This document shows, piece by piece, positions 8,169-16,357 of a stretch of DNA of 64,000 bases. Origin of the DNA: Geobacillus thermocatenulatus. GTDB taxonomy: Bacteria > Bacillota > Bacilli > Bacillales > Anoxybacillaceae. How positions within the stretch are numbered: position 1 is the first letter of the stretch; every line of letters starts with the position of its first letter. The stretch spans positions 249,164 through 313,163 of the forward strand of contig NZ_NEWK01000002.1 of assembly GCF_002217655.1 (NCBI RefSeq), read 5' to 3'. The notes beneath the pieces are model-generated. The model searched no databases. It was not told where the DNA came from and saw only the letters and a list, made by a program, of their open reading frames with translations. Position numbers and translations under genes: made by a program.

Positions 8169-9377
8169 TCACGGCACGCGTGAAGCCTGGCCGCTCGCTT
8201 TGCGCATCACAGATTTTTCCTGCCATAACGACATGCAAAAGCACAGAAAGAGGACAGCACTGGCGACGATGTAAGGCAGGCGCATATCCACATCAAAGAG
8301 GACACCCGCCACAATCGGTCCTACAATCATTCCAAGACTTGTAAATGCAGAATTCAACCCGGCCATATAGCCTTGTTGACTGTCATCGATTTTGGACATC
8401 TGCGTGCTGACCGCAGGGCGCAAAATATCAATCGCTAAAAAAACAAGAACTGTAGCAGCTAAAAGCATTCCCCATGTGGACGCAAGCAACGTTGTCATAA
8501 TGAACAATGCAGACAACAACAAGCAGGCAGAAACGACTCGCTGTTCACCAAAACGTCTCAACAACCAGCTAAATGTGGTCAATTGGACGATCGGACCAGC
8601 AATCGAACCAACTGTCACGATGAAAGCGATCTCTTTTGGGGAGAATCCAAATCGATGATCAACAAATAAGCTGAAAATCGTTTCGAAATTGGCCAGTCCA
8701 AATGACAGCGCAAATAGAATCAGCAAACTAAAAAAGTACGGCTGGCGGTGAACTTGAGAAAGTTGAGCCCAAAACAGCGCATGCTCCTTTTGACCTGTTC
8801 CAACCGATTCAGGCGAATGAGATTCTGGAAGAAACAATGCCGTCACGACAGCAGCCGTCACTCCTGCTACAGCTGCAAACGCGAAAGGAACGCGAACCCC
8901 CCACTCCGCCATGTATCCCCCTATGCCCGGACCAATCATAAACCCCATTGTAATCGCCGCATTAATATATCCAATTCCTGTCGCTCTTTCTTCATTTGTG
9001 GTGACATCTGCAGCATACGCCATCACGGCTGGCATGGTGAGGGAGGCGCTTATCCCGCCGATCACCCTTGAGAAAAACAGCTCAAAAACATGATCAGCAT
9101 AACCGAACATCCATTCAGAAAAGGCAAACAGAAGCATCCCCCAAAACATCAACTTTTTTCGTCCGACCACATCCGCAAGTTTGCCCGCTGCCGGCGAACA
9201 AAGAAACTGTGTCAAAGAAAAAACGGCCACAAGCCATCCGACCGTTCCTCCTGAAATGCCTAATTGCTCGATAAACGCCGGCATAACCGGAATCATCAAG
9301 CCGACTCCGATGAACACGAGCAATAAATTGCACATCAAAATAAACAAGGCTCCGCGCTTTTTAAACAGCAGTTGCAT
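8169..9377 (-). CDS. MFS multidrug efflux transporter (NorA/Bmr-like)
   Basis: The 402-residue protein has 12 predicted membrane segments, the family motif GKLADVVGRKK near 70 and MIGPGIGGYMAEWG near 140 (motif C of drug:proton antiporters). It probably exports drugs or other amphiphiles with protons. The start at 9377 follows AGGAGGATAAAC; another in-frame ATG 18 nt upstream has no comparable site. The gene looks more AT-rich than its neighbours by eye, with many A/T-ending codons, which may mean later acquisition. No adjacent regulator is apparent. Confidence 0.85.
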   Translation of the reverse strand: MQLLFKKRGALFILMCNLLLVFIGVGLMIPVMPAFIEQLGISGGTVGWLVAVFSLTQFLCSPAAGKLADVVGRKKLMFWGMLLFAFSEWMFGYADHVFELFFSRVIGGISASLTMPAVMAYAADVTTNEERATGIGYINAAITMGFMIGPGIGGYMAEWGVRVPFAFAAVAGVTAAVVTALFLPESHSPESVGTGQKEHALFWAQLSQVHRQPYFFSLLILFALSFGLANFETIFSLFVDHRFGFSPKEIAFIVTVGSIAGPIVQLTTFSWLLRRFGEQRVVSACLLLSALFIMTTLLASTWGMLLAATVLVFLAIDILRPAVSTQMSKIDDSQQGYMAGLNSAFTSLGMIVGPIVAGVLFDVDMRLPYIVASAVLFLCFCMSLWQEKSVMRKASGQASRVP

Positions 9378-9399
9378 GTTTATCCTCCTAAGCAAGAAG

Positions 9400-10149
9400 C
9401 TAACGCAAATTGAACCCTTTCTCTTCTACAAACTCCTTCATGTACATCCGAACTTGGCGGCTGAGCGTATCAGCCATCTGCCCGGTCCATGTGTCGCGGC
9501 GGCGGCCGTTTGTCCGTTGTTCATAATAGGTAGAAACGGTTTCATTGTAGCGCTGCAGCTGCTCGATGAATCGTGCGCGGTCTTGGTCGTATTCGTCCTC
9601 GTGATAAACGTGTTCAAAGGGCAACCGCGGCTTTTGATCCGGCGTTTGCGCAGGATAGCCGACGGCAAGCCCAAACAGCGGAATGACCCGCTTCGGCACA
9701 TTTAGCAGCGCACATACTTCCGGCAAATGGTTGCGCAGCCCGCCGATGTAGCAGATGCCAAGCCCCATCGACTCCGCGGCAATGGCGGCGTTTTGCGCTG
9801 CAAGCGCCGTGTCAATCAGCGCGACCATAAACTTTTCCGTGCTTTCAAGCGACGGAATCACGTCTTTTTCCTCGATTTCACCGATGAGCTCATGGCGGTG
9901 AAAATCGGCGCAAAACACAAAGAAATGGCCGTTATGCTCGACATAGGATTGATTTCCGGCCAGCTCGGCGAGCTTCCGTTTTTTCTCCGGATCTTTCACC
10001 CCCATGATCGAGTACGCTTGAACATAGCTTGAAGTCGACGCCGCTTGGGCGCATTCAACAATCGTGCGGATTTGTTCATCCGTGAGCGGCCTGTCTTCAA
10101 ACCGGCGGATCGAACGGTGCTGGAGAATCGTTTCGATGACTTGGTTCAT
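9400..10149 (-). CDS. nfrA: FMN-containing NADPH nitro/flavin reductase NfrA
   Basis: The 249-residue protein has the same length as B. subtilis NfrA and matches it closely from memory, with HRSIRRF at the start, AASTSSYVQAYSI near 40, GLGICYIGGLRN near 130 and RTNGRRRDTW near the C-terminus. It is a homodimeric FMN oxidoreductase that reduces nitro compounds, flavins and related electrophiles under stress. The start at 10149 has AAGGAGG 9 nt upstream; an in-frame extension to 10254 would run into the pirin gene. It lies 22 nt upstream of the MFS gene and could be cotranscribed with it. Confidence 0.93.
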   Translation of the reverse strand: MNQVIETILQHRSIRRFEDRPLTDEQIRTIVECAQAASTSSYVQAYSIMGVKDPEKKRKLAELAGNQSYVEHNGHFFVFCADFHRHELIGEIEEKDVIPSLESTEKFMVALIDTALAAQNAAIAAESMGLGICYIGGLRNHLPEVCALLNVPKRVIPLFGLAVGYPAQTPDQKPRLPFEHVYHEDEYDQDRARFIEQLQRYNETVSTYYEQRTNGRRRDTWTGQMADTLSRQVRMYMKEFVEEKGFNLR

Positions 10150-10243
10150 GCCTATGTCCTCCTTAACAGCCGAACGGCTTCTTTTTGTGAACATGATAGC
10201 AAAAAAGAAAGAGCCATACAATGAATCAGCTCTTTCCCTTCCG

Positions 10244-11077
10244 TTATTGCCCAAACCGCCCTTCTTGATAGTCGCGAATCGCCTCGCGGATTTGTTCGGG
10301 CGTGTTCATGACGAACGGCCCGTAGGCGGCGACCGGTTCGTTCACTGGCTCGCCGGCGTAAAGAAGGAGGCGCAGTTTTTCACGGGCGGTCACGTTTAGC
10401 TCCGTTTTTTCGCCGCGGTCGTGGCGGCTGAAAAACAGCGCTTGCCCGGCTTTTCCTTCCGTATGGTCAGCCCCGAACGTGCCGCTCCCTTCTAAAATGT
10501 ACAAAAAGCCGTTGTAATGCCCCGGCAAGTCTTGGGCGACCGTCGCTCCCGGCTCCACCGTCATTTCCACCATCGTCACCGGAACGATGTTCTTCGTCGG
10601 CGCTTTGACGCCTTTGGATGAGCCGGAAAAGACGCGGATCATCGCTCCTTCCTCTTTTCGCACCGGCATCTCTTCAGCGCGCAAGTTTTGGTATCGCGGC
10701 TCGGTCATTTTATGCGTGCTCGGCAAATTGACCCATAACTGAAGACTGTGCACCGTCGAACCGGGCGCCGGATCTTCTTTATGGACGACGCCGCGGCCGG
10801 CCGTCATCCATTGCACATCCCCGGGCCCGAGCGCGCCGTGGCCGGCTTTGCTGTCGAAATGTTCAAGCTCGCCGCTGATCACATACGTGACCGTCTCAAT
10901 GCCGCGGTGCGGATGGACGTCAAATGTTCCGCGCTCAAAAATGTCTTCCATCAGCAGCAAAAACGGATCATACTCTTGCCAGTTCCCAGGCTCAAGCACC
11001 GGACCGCTGCGATGAATCGGACTGTTGGTGGTCATTTGCACGGTTTTCACGCGGCGAATGCGGCGTTGAATGACCAT
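10244..11077 (-). CDS. Pirin family protein
   Basis: This 277-residue bicupin has the pirin metal-binding stretch HPHRGIETVTYVISGELEH near 57-75, with MTAGRGVVHKE near 90, and a C-terminal pirin domain containing GPFVMNT. Bacterial pirins bind iron, and some act as quercetin dioxygenases or sense redox state. The start at 11077 has AAGGGAGGAG. The NfrA start at 10149 lies 94 nt beyond its stop, so the two oxidative-stress-type genes may share a transcript. The function in this organism is not readable from the sequence. Confidence 0.88.
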   Translation of the reverse strand: MVIQRRIRRVKTVQMTTNSPIHRSGPVLEPGNWQEYDPFLLLMEDIFERGTFDVHPHRGIETVTYVISGELEHFDSKAGHGALGPGDVQWMTAGRGVVHKEDPAPGSTVHSLQLWVNLPSTHKMTEPRYQNLRAEEMPVRKEEGAMIRVFSGSSKGVKAPTKNIVPVTMVEMTVEPGATVAQDLPGHYNGFLYILEGSGTFGADHTEGKAGQALFFSRHDRGEKTELNVTAREKLRLLLYAGEPVNEPVAAYGPFVMNTPEQIREAIRDYQEGRFGQ

Positions 11078-11348
11078 AACCTCTCCTCCCTTATGTTGCG
11101 CAATCCCGGCCGTTGCCGGAAGGAGTGCGGCTCAATCAGCAAACCGCTTCCCCCTTCATCGTACCGAATTCAACGAAAAACAGGCAAGTCATCTGCCTGA
11201 AAAATGGCTGCCATACCGCTCGCAAAAAACAAAAAAATCTGCCGACAATCGGCAGGTGGACGTTTGTATGTGGAAGAAGAATTCCAACCCCACCATAAAA
11301 CGATTGATATTTCAAGGACGAATGGACATGCTCGTTCACCACGTGCAA
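11078..11348. other. Intergenic stretch without a supported gene
   Basis: Between the pirin promoter side and the mazF remnant I find no convincing gene. Open frames on both strands have no ribosome site and no family likeness. The minus-strand frame continuing out of the mazF remnant stays open to 11136 but is no longer MazF-like. Confidence 0.5.
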
Positions 11349-11480
11349 AAATGGATATCCTTTTTGTTGCCGGGTGATCGGGCAAAGCACCGCAAACCCT
11401 GTCAATTGATTGAACCGCTTTGGTGATAGAACGATGCCGGGCCTTTTTCCTGCCTGCTCATGCCCTGCTTGTGGATTGAA
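11349..11480 (-). pseudogene. Truncated mazF/pemK toxin remnant
   Basis: The minus strand encodes FNPQAGHEQAGKRPGIVLSP, followed after a few residues by TGFAVLCPITRQQKGYPF. These match the central part of MazF/PemK endoribonuclease toxins (pattern DFNPQAGHEQAGRRPALVLSP, then CPIT..KGYPF). A stop codon immediately precedes the Phe, so the N-terminal strand is lost, and beyond KGYPF the frame no longer resembles MazF. No MazE antitoxin frame is visible. It is a decayed toxin lying between the tRNA cluster terminator and the pirin gene, a typical insertion neighbourhood for mobile toxin-antitoxin loci. Confidence 0.75.
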
Positions 11481-11513
11481 TTACATTTGAAGAAAGTCAA
11501 TAGGATTCCCAAA

Positions 11514-11541
11514 AAATGAAAAACGACTGCCAACGCAGTCG
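11514..11541 (-). terminator. Rho-independent terminator of the tRNA cluster
   Basis: On the minus strand CGACTGC-GTTG-GCAGTCG forms a perfect 7 bp stem with a 4 nt loop, followed by a T-rich run. It lies 48 nt downstream of tRNA-Ser. Confidence 0.8.
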
Positions 11542-11589
11542 CATCAAGGGTTTCATGATTGATAATTTGACAGGATCGGATGTTAGAAA

Positions 11590-11679
11590 TGGAGGAAGAG
11601 GGATTCGAACCCCCGCAGGCTGTGACACCCCTAGCGGTTTTCGAAACCGCCCCCTTCAGCCAGACTTGGGTATTCCTCC
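11590..11679 (-). tRNA. tRNA-Ser (anticodon CGA)
   Basis: A 90 nt tRNA with a 7 bp acceptor stem (GGAGGAA/TTCCTCC), a long variable arm typical of serine tRNAs and an anticodon stem GCGGT/ACCGC around the loop TTCGAAA, giving anticodon CGA for codon UCG. The T arm is GGGGG-TTCGAAT-CCCTC with one G-U pair. The 3' CCA is not encoded. It is the last of three tRNAs on one minus-strand transcript. Confidence 0.92.
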
Positions 11680-11688
11680 GTGTAAAAA

Positions 11689-11761
11689 TGGAGCCTATCG
11701 GATTCGAACCGATGACCTCCTGCGTGCGGGGCAGGCGCTCTCCCAGCTGAGCTAAGGCCCC
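11689..11761 (-). tRNA. tRNA-Ala (anticodon CGC) with C33
   Basis: The 73 nt cloverleaf starts GGGGCCTTAGCTCAGCTGGG, as in other bacillar tRNA-Ala genes. The anticodon stem CCTGC/GCAGG encloses CCCGCAC, so the anticodon is CGC (codon GCG) and position 33 is C rather than the nearly universal U. Acceptor, D and T arms pair normally (ATCGG-TTCGAAT-CCGAT). CCA is not encoded. The C33 may affect decoding and is noted as a finding. Confidence 0.9.
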
Positions 11762-11771
11762 AGATTCATGA

Positions 11772-11845
11772 TCGGGAAGACAGGATTTGAACCTGCGACC
11801 TCACGGACCCGAACCGTGTGCTCTACCAAGCTGAGCTACTTCCCG
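11772..11845 (-). tRNA. tRNA-Pro (anticodon CGG)
   Basis: The 74 nt tRNA begins CGGGAAGTAGCTCAGCTTGG and has the anticodon stem CACGG/CCGTG with loop TTCGGGT, giving anticodon CGG for codon CCG. The acceptor stem CGGGAAG/CTTCCCG is intact with discriminator A. CCA is not encoded. It is the first gene of the tRNA trio and starts about 30 nt after the promoter -10 box. Confidence 0.93.
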
Positions 11846-11876
11846 ATATAGGCTGGTTTACCTTGCGACAATTCAT

Positions 11877-11905
11877 ATTCTATATAAACCTCAAAGGAAA
11901 GTCAA
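11877..11905 (-). promoter_or_regulatory. Promoter of the tRNA Pro-Ala-Ser cluster
   Basis: Minus-strand -35 TTGACT (11905-11900) and -10 TAGAAT (11882-11877) with 17 bp spacing, about 30 bp before tRNA-Pro. This near-consensus sigma-A promoter supports a single tRNA transcript. Confidence 0.8.
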
Positions 11906-12035
11906 TAGTTTTTTTATCTTTTTTTCGTCATAACGGATGAAAATTCATCTTTTTTCTGAAACGGCCTGCATAGCTGTCGCTCCTTTTTTCCTATACTAAA
12001 AACACAGCAACCGTGTAAAGGAAAGGGGGCGCTTT

Positions 12036-12800
12036 GTGAAACTTATTCCGCCGGCGCGGCGCAAGCGGGCGCATTTGTCGCAATTGACAACCACCCATTT
12101 CCATTTGCGTCATCCGCTTGTCGTCGCCTTTTTTTCCTTTTCGTTTCCGGGTTTCGGCAATTTGATGCAGCAACGCTATGCCACAGCCTTTATGTTAATC
12201 CTCTGGGAGTTGTTTATCAACACAAAAGCCCATATCAATACAGGTATATTATACTCGCTCCTCGGCGATTTTGAAAAGGCCAAAGCGGCGCTCGACGAGC
12301 GATGGCTCATGTTTTACGTCGCCATCTATATGTACAGCATTTGGGACAGTTACCGCGGCTCCGTCGACATGAATAAGCTGTATTTGCTCGCCGACCGCGA
12401 AGATGCGCCGATCTCTTCCATCCGAATGGGAATATGGGATATTAATTATTTGGACAAGCGCGAGCCTTGGCTGGCGCTGGTCTGGTCGGTGCTCGCCCCG
12501 GGCCTTGGCCATTTGTATGTCCATAAAGTGATCACAGGCCTGTTTATCTTCACCTTTACCATTTTGGTATCGTATTTCGCCCACTTGCCCGAAGCGATTA
12601 CGTACACGCTGACGGGCCGATTGGATTGTGCAACGAAGATCATCGATATGCAGTGGGCGCTTTATCTGCCATCGATTTATTCGTTCATCTTTTACGATGC
12701 TTACGTATCAGCGGTCGAATACAACAAGTTGTTTGAAAAAGAACTAGCCCACTATTTGCGGCGCCGCTTTCAGCCGAAACGGTTCGCATGGCCGATTTGA
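12036..12800 (+). CDS. Multipass membrane protein of unknown function
   Basis: I do not recognise the family. The 254-residue protein starts with a basic segment and has about four to five hydrophobic segments. Two similar stretches, FSFPGFGNLMQQRYATAF (about 34-51) and LAPGLGHLYVHKVITGLFIF (about 152-171), share PG(F/L)G followed by a membrane helix, suggesting an internal duplication of a TM2-like hairpin. The C-terminus is basic. The start (GTG-AAA context at 12036, ribosome site AAAGGGGG) is well supported. The next gene begins 13 nt downstream, so the two form a small operon that may act together at the membrane. Confidence 0.75.
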   Translation: MKLIPPARRKRAHLSQLTTTHFHLRHPLVVAFFSFSFPGFGNLMQQRYATAFMLILWELFINTKAHINTGILYSLLGDFEKAKAALDERWLMFYVAIYMYSIWDSYRGSVDMNKLYLLADREDAPISSIRMGIWDINYLDKREPWLALVWSVLAPGLGHLYVHKVITGLFIFTFTILVSYFAHLPEAITYTLTGRLDCATKIIDMQWALYLPSIYSFIFYDAYVSAVEYNKLFEKELAHYLRRRFQPKRFAWPI

Positions 12801-12813
12801 TGGGAGGCGTTTC

Positions 12814-13281
12814 ATGATTGTCATTGCCACTTTCGAGAGCCACCTATTCGTTGAACTGGCGATTTCAGCGCTTCAAGAAAAAGGGATTGCTGAACATCAG
12901 ATTTTTGCAGTCCCGCTCAACCGCTCTGCCGAACCGCCGCGCCTGCTTGATACGCTCCATCACGCCAACGGGTTCAGCTTCCTTGACTTGGCGGCGATTT
13001 TAGGAACGTGCTTGATGCTGCTAGGGGCGATTTACGGCTATGTGTTGGCATGGGGTCCGATCATTTGGGGGATTATCGGGGCTGTTTTAGGCATCGGAAT
13101 CGGCATTTTGCTCAAATGGTGGGTAAACCGAAAATCCACGCACCGTCAAAGCCGCACAGGCGCTGATATCGTGCTTCTCATCCGTTGCGATGAACAGCAA
13201 TGGCCGGCCGTGGAGCAGTTGCTGCGGAGCCATCACGCACTTGGACTCGCCGGCGTTCACGACAAGCAGCCGAATAGATAG
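12814..13281 (+). CDS. Small membrane protein with glycine-rich hairpin, unknown function
   Basis: I do not recognise the family firmly. The 155-residue protein has a soluble alpha/beta N-terminal part (MIVIATFESHLFVELAISAL), a hydrophobic hairpin around 58-105 rich in Gly and Ile, and a soluble C-terminal part (ADIVLLIRCDEQQW) that looks like a second copy of the N-terminal fold. Such a layout is seen in general-stress-like proteins that flip between cytosolic and membrane faces. The gene has the ribosome site GGGAGGCG and follows the unknown membrane gene closely. A strong terminator (13304-13333) follows. Confidence 0.75.
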   Translation: MIVIATFESHLFVELAISALQEKGIAEHQIFAVPLNRSAEPPRLLDTLHHANGFSFLDLAAILGTCLMLLGAIYGYVLAWGPIIWGIIGAVLGIGIGILLKWWVNRKSTHRQSRTGADIVLLIRCDEQQWPAVEQLLRSHHALGLAGVHDKQPNR

Positions 13282-13303
13282 GCATTTCATCCCCTTTCAC
13301 TGA

Positions 13304-13333
13304 AAAACCCGAGGGAACACCCCCTCGGGTTTT
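13304..13333. terminator. Bidirectional terminator between convergent genes
   Basis: AAAACCCGAGGG (13304-13315) pairs perfectly with CCCTCGGGTTTT (13322-13333) around a 6 nt loop. A U-run follows in both directions, serving the membrane protein pair on the plus strand and the ABC exporter on the minus strand. Confidence 0.92.
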
Positions 13334-13349
13334 CGCCGCTCTGCCGTTT

Positions 13350-14330
13350 TCAATAGACATCTCGCCGCATAAAGACAAAAAAAGCAACAAGAAGCCCTGC
13401 AAGCCCCCAGACAGCCAGCACGGCCATCGAAAAGCCAAGCGTCATCCCCTCAATCGGCGGAGCCGCTCCTTTTATGTAATCCGTCAGCCGCAAATTGACC
13501 ATAAACAAATATTTTGCCGAATGCCACGACGACACCATGTTCGACAAAATCGCGCCAGAAATCAATGCTGCGAGCATAATGCCCATCACCGCCGCCGTGC
13601 TTCGAAGCAGCACGGAACACATAAACGTCAGCGTGCCGACGACAACACTCACAAACGCGGCCAGCCCGAGCTCGATCAAAATGTACTTCCATTGCGGAAT
13701 CATGTGGACATTCGCTGTATTGAGATCCTCTCCTTGCTGGACAAATCCGGTCAATAGCGGCAGACGGAAGCCGCCATATCCAAACACGAGTCCGGAGATG
13801 GCATACGACAGCACCGCCGCCATCAGCATAATGAGCGACACCGACAGGAGCAACGCGATATATTTACTTAACAAAATTTTCCATCGCTTCACCGGCCGAA
13901 CGAGAAGCAGCTTGATCGTTCCAGCGCTTGCCTCGGACGACACTAAATCGGCCGCCACCACCATCACCAAAAGCGGCAAAAACAAGTCGATGGCGTTTTC
14001 GATAAACGTCCGCATAAACGTCGGCGCTCCAGGGGCGGACGGATTAATGTTGTGCTCTAAGTAGTACTGCTGCTGCTTGAGGCGGATTTGCAAGTATTTC
14101 CGCCATTCCTCCGACATGCTCGGCGACTGCAAGCGGTTTTGCAAATCGACGATTTGCTGCTGCAGCTGCGTCCGCCAGTCGGTCGTGCCAAGCCGTTTTC
14201 TCAGCTCTTCCGTCTCGCGGTATTGAGCGTATGTAAACAAGGCGACGAGCACCGCAATGATGGCGGCGATCACCCATAGCCGCTTTTTGCGGACAATTTT
14301 CAACATTTCATTATACACGAGCTTACTCAA
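13350..14330 (-). CDS. ABC-2 type transporter permease
   Basis: The 326-residue protein has one N-terminal membrane helix, a large extracytoplasmic region with a Gln-rich coiled segment (about 45-100), and five further helices, as in ABC-2 permeases of the B. subtilis YhcI type. EASAGTIKLLLVRPVKR (about 133-149) is the typical coupling helix motif. It pairs with the ATPase immediately upstream (8 nt overlap) to export an unknown substrate or give resistance to a peptide or detergent. The length and layout are normal. Confidence 0.85.
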   Translation of the reverse strand: MSKLVYNEMLKIVRKKRLWVIAAIIAVLVALFTYAQYRETEELRKRLGTTDWRTQLQQQIVDLQNRLQSPSMSEEWRKYLQIRLKQQQYYLEHNINPSAPGAPTFMRTFIENAIDLFLPLLVMVVAADLVSSEASAGTIKLLLVRPVKRWKILLSKYIALLLSVSLIMLMAAVLSYAISGLVFGYGGFRLPLLTGFVQQGEDLNTANVHMIPQWKYILIELGLAAFVSVVVGTLTFMCSVLLRSTAAVMGIMLAALISGAILSNMVSSWHSAKYLFMVNLRLTDYIKGAAPPIEGMTLGFSMAVLAVWGLAGLLVAFFVFMRRDVY

Positions 14331-15237
14331 TCGTTTCGCCCCCTGTCAGCTCGATAAACAAATCTTCGAGCGTCGGCAGCCGCGGCTCAATTTTGGAAAC
14401 GGAGACGCCAGCTTGGACAAGCTTGGCGTTCCAAGCGGCTAGTCTCGACGGCTCATATGGCGTGACGATCGTCTCTTCATCGGCGCGCAACACCTCGGTT
14501 TCCTCCGCTAACAGCGCCCGCGCCCGCTCGATCGGGACGGCTTTCCAAACGACGCGCGCCTGTTGGTTTAACAGCCGCTCCACCGTGTCCACAGCCAAGA
14601 GCCGTCCTTTCGCCATAATGGCAACGCGGTCGCACATTAATTGAATTTCACTTAACAAATGCGACGAAACAAGGACGCTCAACCCTTCCGTTTCCGCCAA
14701 AAAGCGGATGAAGGCGCGCATTTCGCGAATGCCGGCCGGGTCAAGGCCGTTGGTCGGCTCGTCCAAAATGAGCACCTTCGGCTTTCCAAGCAGCGCCTGC
14801 GCGATGCCGAGCCGCTGCCGCATGCCGAGCGAATACGTGCCCACACGGTCATGGATGCGCTGTTCCAGCCCGACGAGCTTCGCCACTTCCATGATCCGAT
14901 CTGCACCAATTCCCGGCATCATGCGGGCGAAATGTTCAAGGTTTTCCCAGCCTGTTAAATACGGATACATTTCTGGGTTTTCGACGATGCAGCCGATCTG
15001 GCGGATCGCGTCGATAAACTGGCGGTGAAGATCATACCCGCCAATCGCCACCGTCCCCGACGTCGGCCGAATGAGCCCGACGAGCATGCGGATCGTCGTC
15101 GTTTTTCCCGCGCCGTTTGGCCCTAAAAAACCGAATACTTCCCCCTCATGCAACTCAAACGAAATGCCTTTAATAATTTCCTTGCCGCGAATCGTTTTCC
15201 GCAGCTCTTTGACCGCTAACGTCACCTGTTTGGTCAT
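14323..15237 (-). CDS. ABC transporter ATP-binding protein
   Basis: The 304-residue ATPase has Walker A (GPNGAGKTT, about 38-46), signature SLGMRQRLGIAQ, Walker B (VLILDEPTNGLD) and an H-loop (SSHLLSEI). The C-terminal extension (about 220-304) is typical of DrrA/YhcH-type exporters. It overlaps its permease gene and is overlapped by the GDSL gene upstream by 4 nt, so the three genes are one operon. The substrate is unknown. The lipase neighbour may hint at an envelope or lipid-related role, which is inference. Confidence 0.9.
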   Translation of the reverse strand: MTKQVTLAVKELRKTIRGKEIIKGISFELHEGEVFGFLGPNGAGKTTTIRMLVGLIRPTSGTVAIGGYDLHRQFIDAIRQIGCIVENPEMYPYLTGWENLEHFARMMPGIGADRIMEVAKLVGLEQRIHDRVGTYSLGMRQRLGIAQALLGKPKVLILDEPTNGLDPAGIREMRAFIRFLAETEGLSVLVSSHLLSEIQLMCDRVAIMAKGRLLAVDTVERLLNQQARVVWKAVPIERARALLAEETEVLRADEETIVTPYEPSRLAAWNAKLVQAGVSVSKIEPRLPTLEDLFIELTGGETIE

Positions 15238-16031
15238 TGTTCACCCTCCTCCGTCAACGTGATGAGCGAGGCGACGCGCTCTCCAATCCGCTTGTAGCCT
15301 GCCGCGTTTGGATGAAAATGGTCGCTGTACAAATAGTCATTGACATGGAGGGCAAACAAATCAAACGTCGGCACCGCGACGATGTTCGGATAGCGGGCCG
15401 CCACTTCCGCTGATGCAAAATTCCAATCGCGCACAACGGCCGACGTCCGTTTGGCATCGTTTAAATCGCCAAACGGGTTGTACAAACCGATTGCAAAAAT
15501 GACCGCTTCGCTGTTGAAGCGGCGCAGCGCGGCGAAAATGTGGTCTAGGTTGGCTGCATACCGGCGCTTCGCTTCATCCAGCTGCTTGGCGTTCAACCGA
15601 AGCGCTTCCCCCCCTTGAAACAAGTCGTTGCCGCCGATCGTCATCACGATCAAATCCGCCATGGCGACTTGCCGTTGAATCTCAGGCTGGCCAAGCTGGC
15701 GAAGCAGCCCGTCGGAGCGAAGGCCGCGGATGGCCAAATTCGTCACACGGATCGGCCGATCCGTTTGCCGGCGAAGCGCATCGACCATATAGCCAACATA
15801 CCCTTTGCCGCTTTCATCGCCCGTTCCTCTCGTCAACGAATCGCCAAGAGCAACAATATCCATTTTCTCGTCATGTTGCCTTGTTTCAGCCGTCGGCGGC
15901 CGTTGTTCTTTTGTCGGCGGCTTGGCGACCGAAAAAAACTGGTCTTGCACCGCCAATGCCAGGCCGCCAAGCCAAAGCGCTCCAGACAGAGCGGCAACAA
16001 CGATGAGAAACGAAACAACTCTCCGGCCCAT
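15234..16031 (-). CDS. SGNH/GDSL-family lipase or esterase
   Basis: The 265-residue protein has an N-terminal hydrophobic segment (signal anchor) and the GDSL block VALGDSLTRGTGDESGKGY near 60-80, the oxyanion block GGNDLF near 132, and the His block DHFHPNAAGY near 240. It resembles the YpmR-type secreted esterases of bacilli and should act outside the membrane on acyl esters. The ribosome site is weak but the length is normal. It is the first gene of the operon with the ABC-2 exporter. Confidence 0.85.
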   Translation of the reverse strand: MGRRVVSFLIVVAALSGALWLGGLALAVQDQFFSVAKPPTKEQRPPTAETRQHDEKMDIVALGDSLTRGTGDESGKGYVGYMVDALRRQTDRPIRVTNLAIRGLRSDGLLRQLGQPEIQRQVAMADLIVMTIGGNDLFQGGEALRLNAKQLDEAKRRYAANLDHIFAALRRFNSEAVIFAIGLYNPFGDLNDAKRTSAVVRDWNFASAEVAARYPNIVAVPTFDLFALHVNDYLYSDHFHPNAAGYKRIGERVASLITLTEEGEQ

Positions 16032-16048
16032 GCCACCACCTCATCTCT

Positions 16049-16357
16049 TCATTGGGTTTCTTCCAACCGTTCCTCTTTTTGCTTAACATCATTGGTTTGA
16101 TCCAACCGTTGCCGATTTATGCGCCAATGCTTCGGATTCCAATACCCTTTCAGCTTCATCGCCGCTTCTTTTCCAGCCAGCAGCACCCCAAGCCAAAACA
16201 TGACTTCCGCCGCCGCAATGACCGCGGCGACAATCGTTGCCTTGACGGCGGCTGAAAACGGCAGAAACGGCGCGATGGGCACCGCCACCCAAACGACGAA
16301 CGAGGCGATGATGAGGCCAATGCCAATGCGATACAAAACCGGTTTCTCTTGCTTCAC
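16049..16357 (-). CDS. Small two-helix membrane protein (transporter suffix domain type)
   Basis: The 102-residue protein has two or three hydrophobic segments (about 10-30, 36-62) and a basic C-terminal tail ending in a run of charged residues. Proteins of this kind are annotated as transporter suffix domain proteins in related genomes, from memory. It has an AAGGAGGTG ribosome site before 16357 and ends 17 nt before the lipase gene, so it may be the first gene of that operon. No function can be assigned from the sequence. Confidence 0.7.
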   Translation of the reverse strand: MKQEKPVLYRIGIGLIIASFVVWVAVPIAPFLPFSAAVKATIVAAVIAAAEVMFWLGVLLAGKEAAMKLKGYWNPKHWRINRQRLDQTNDVKQKEERLEETQ

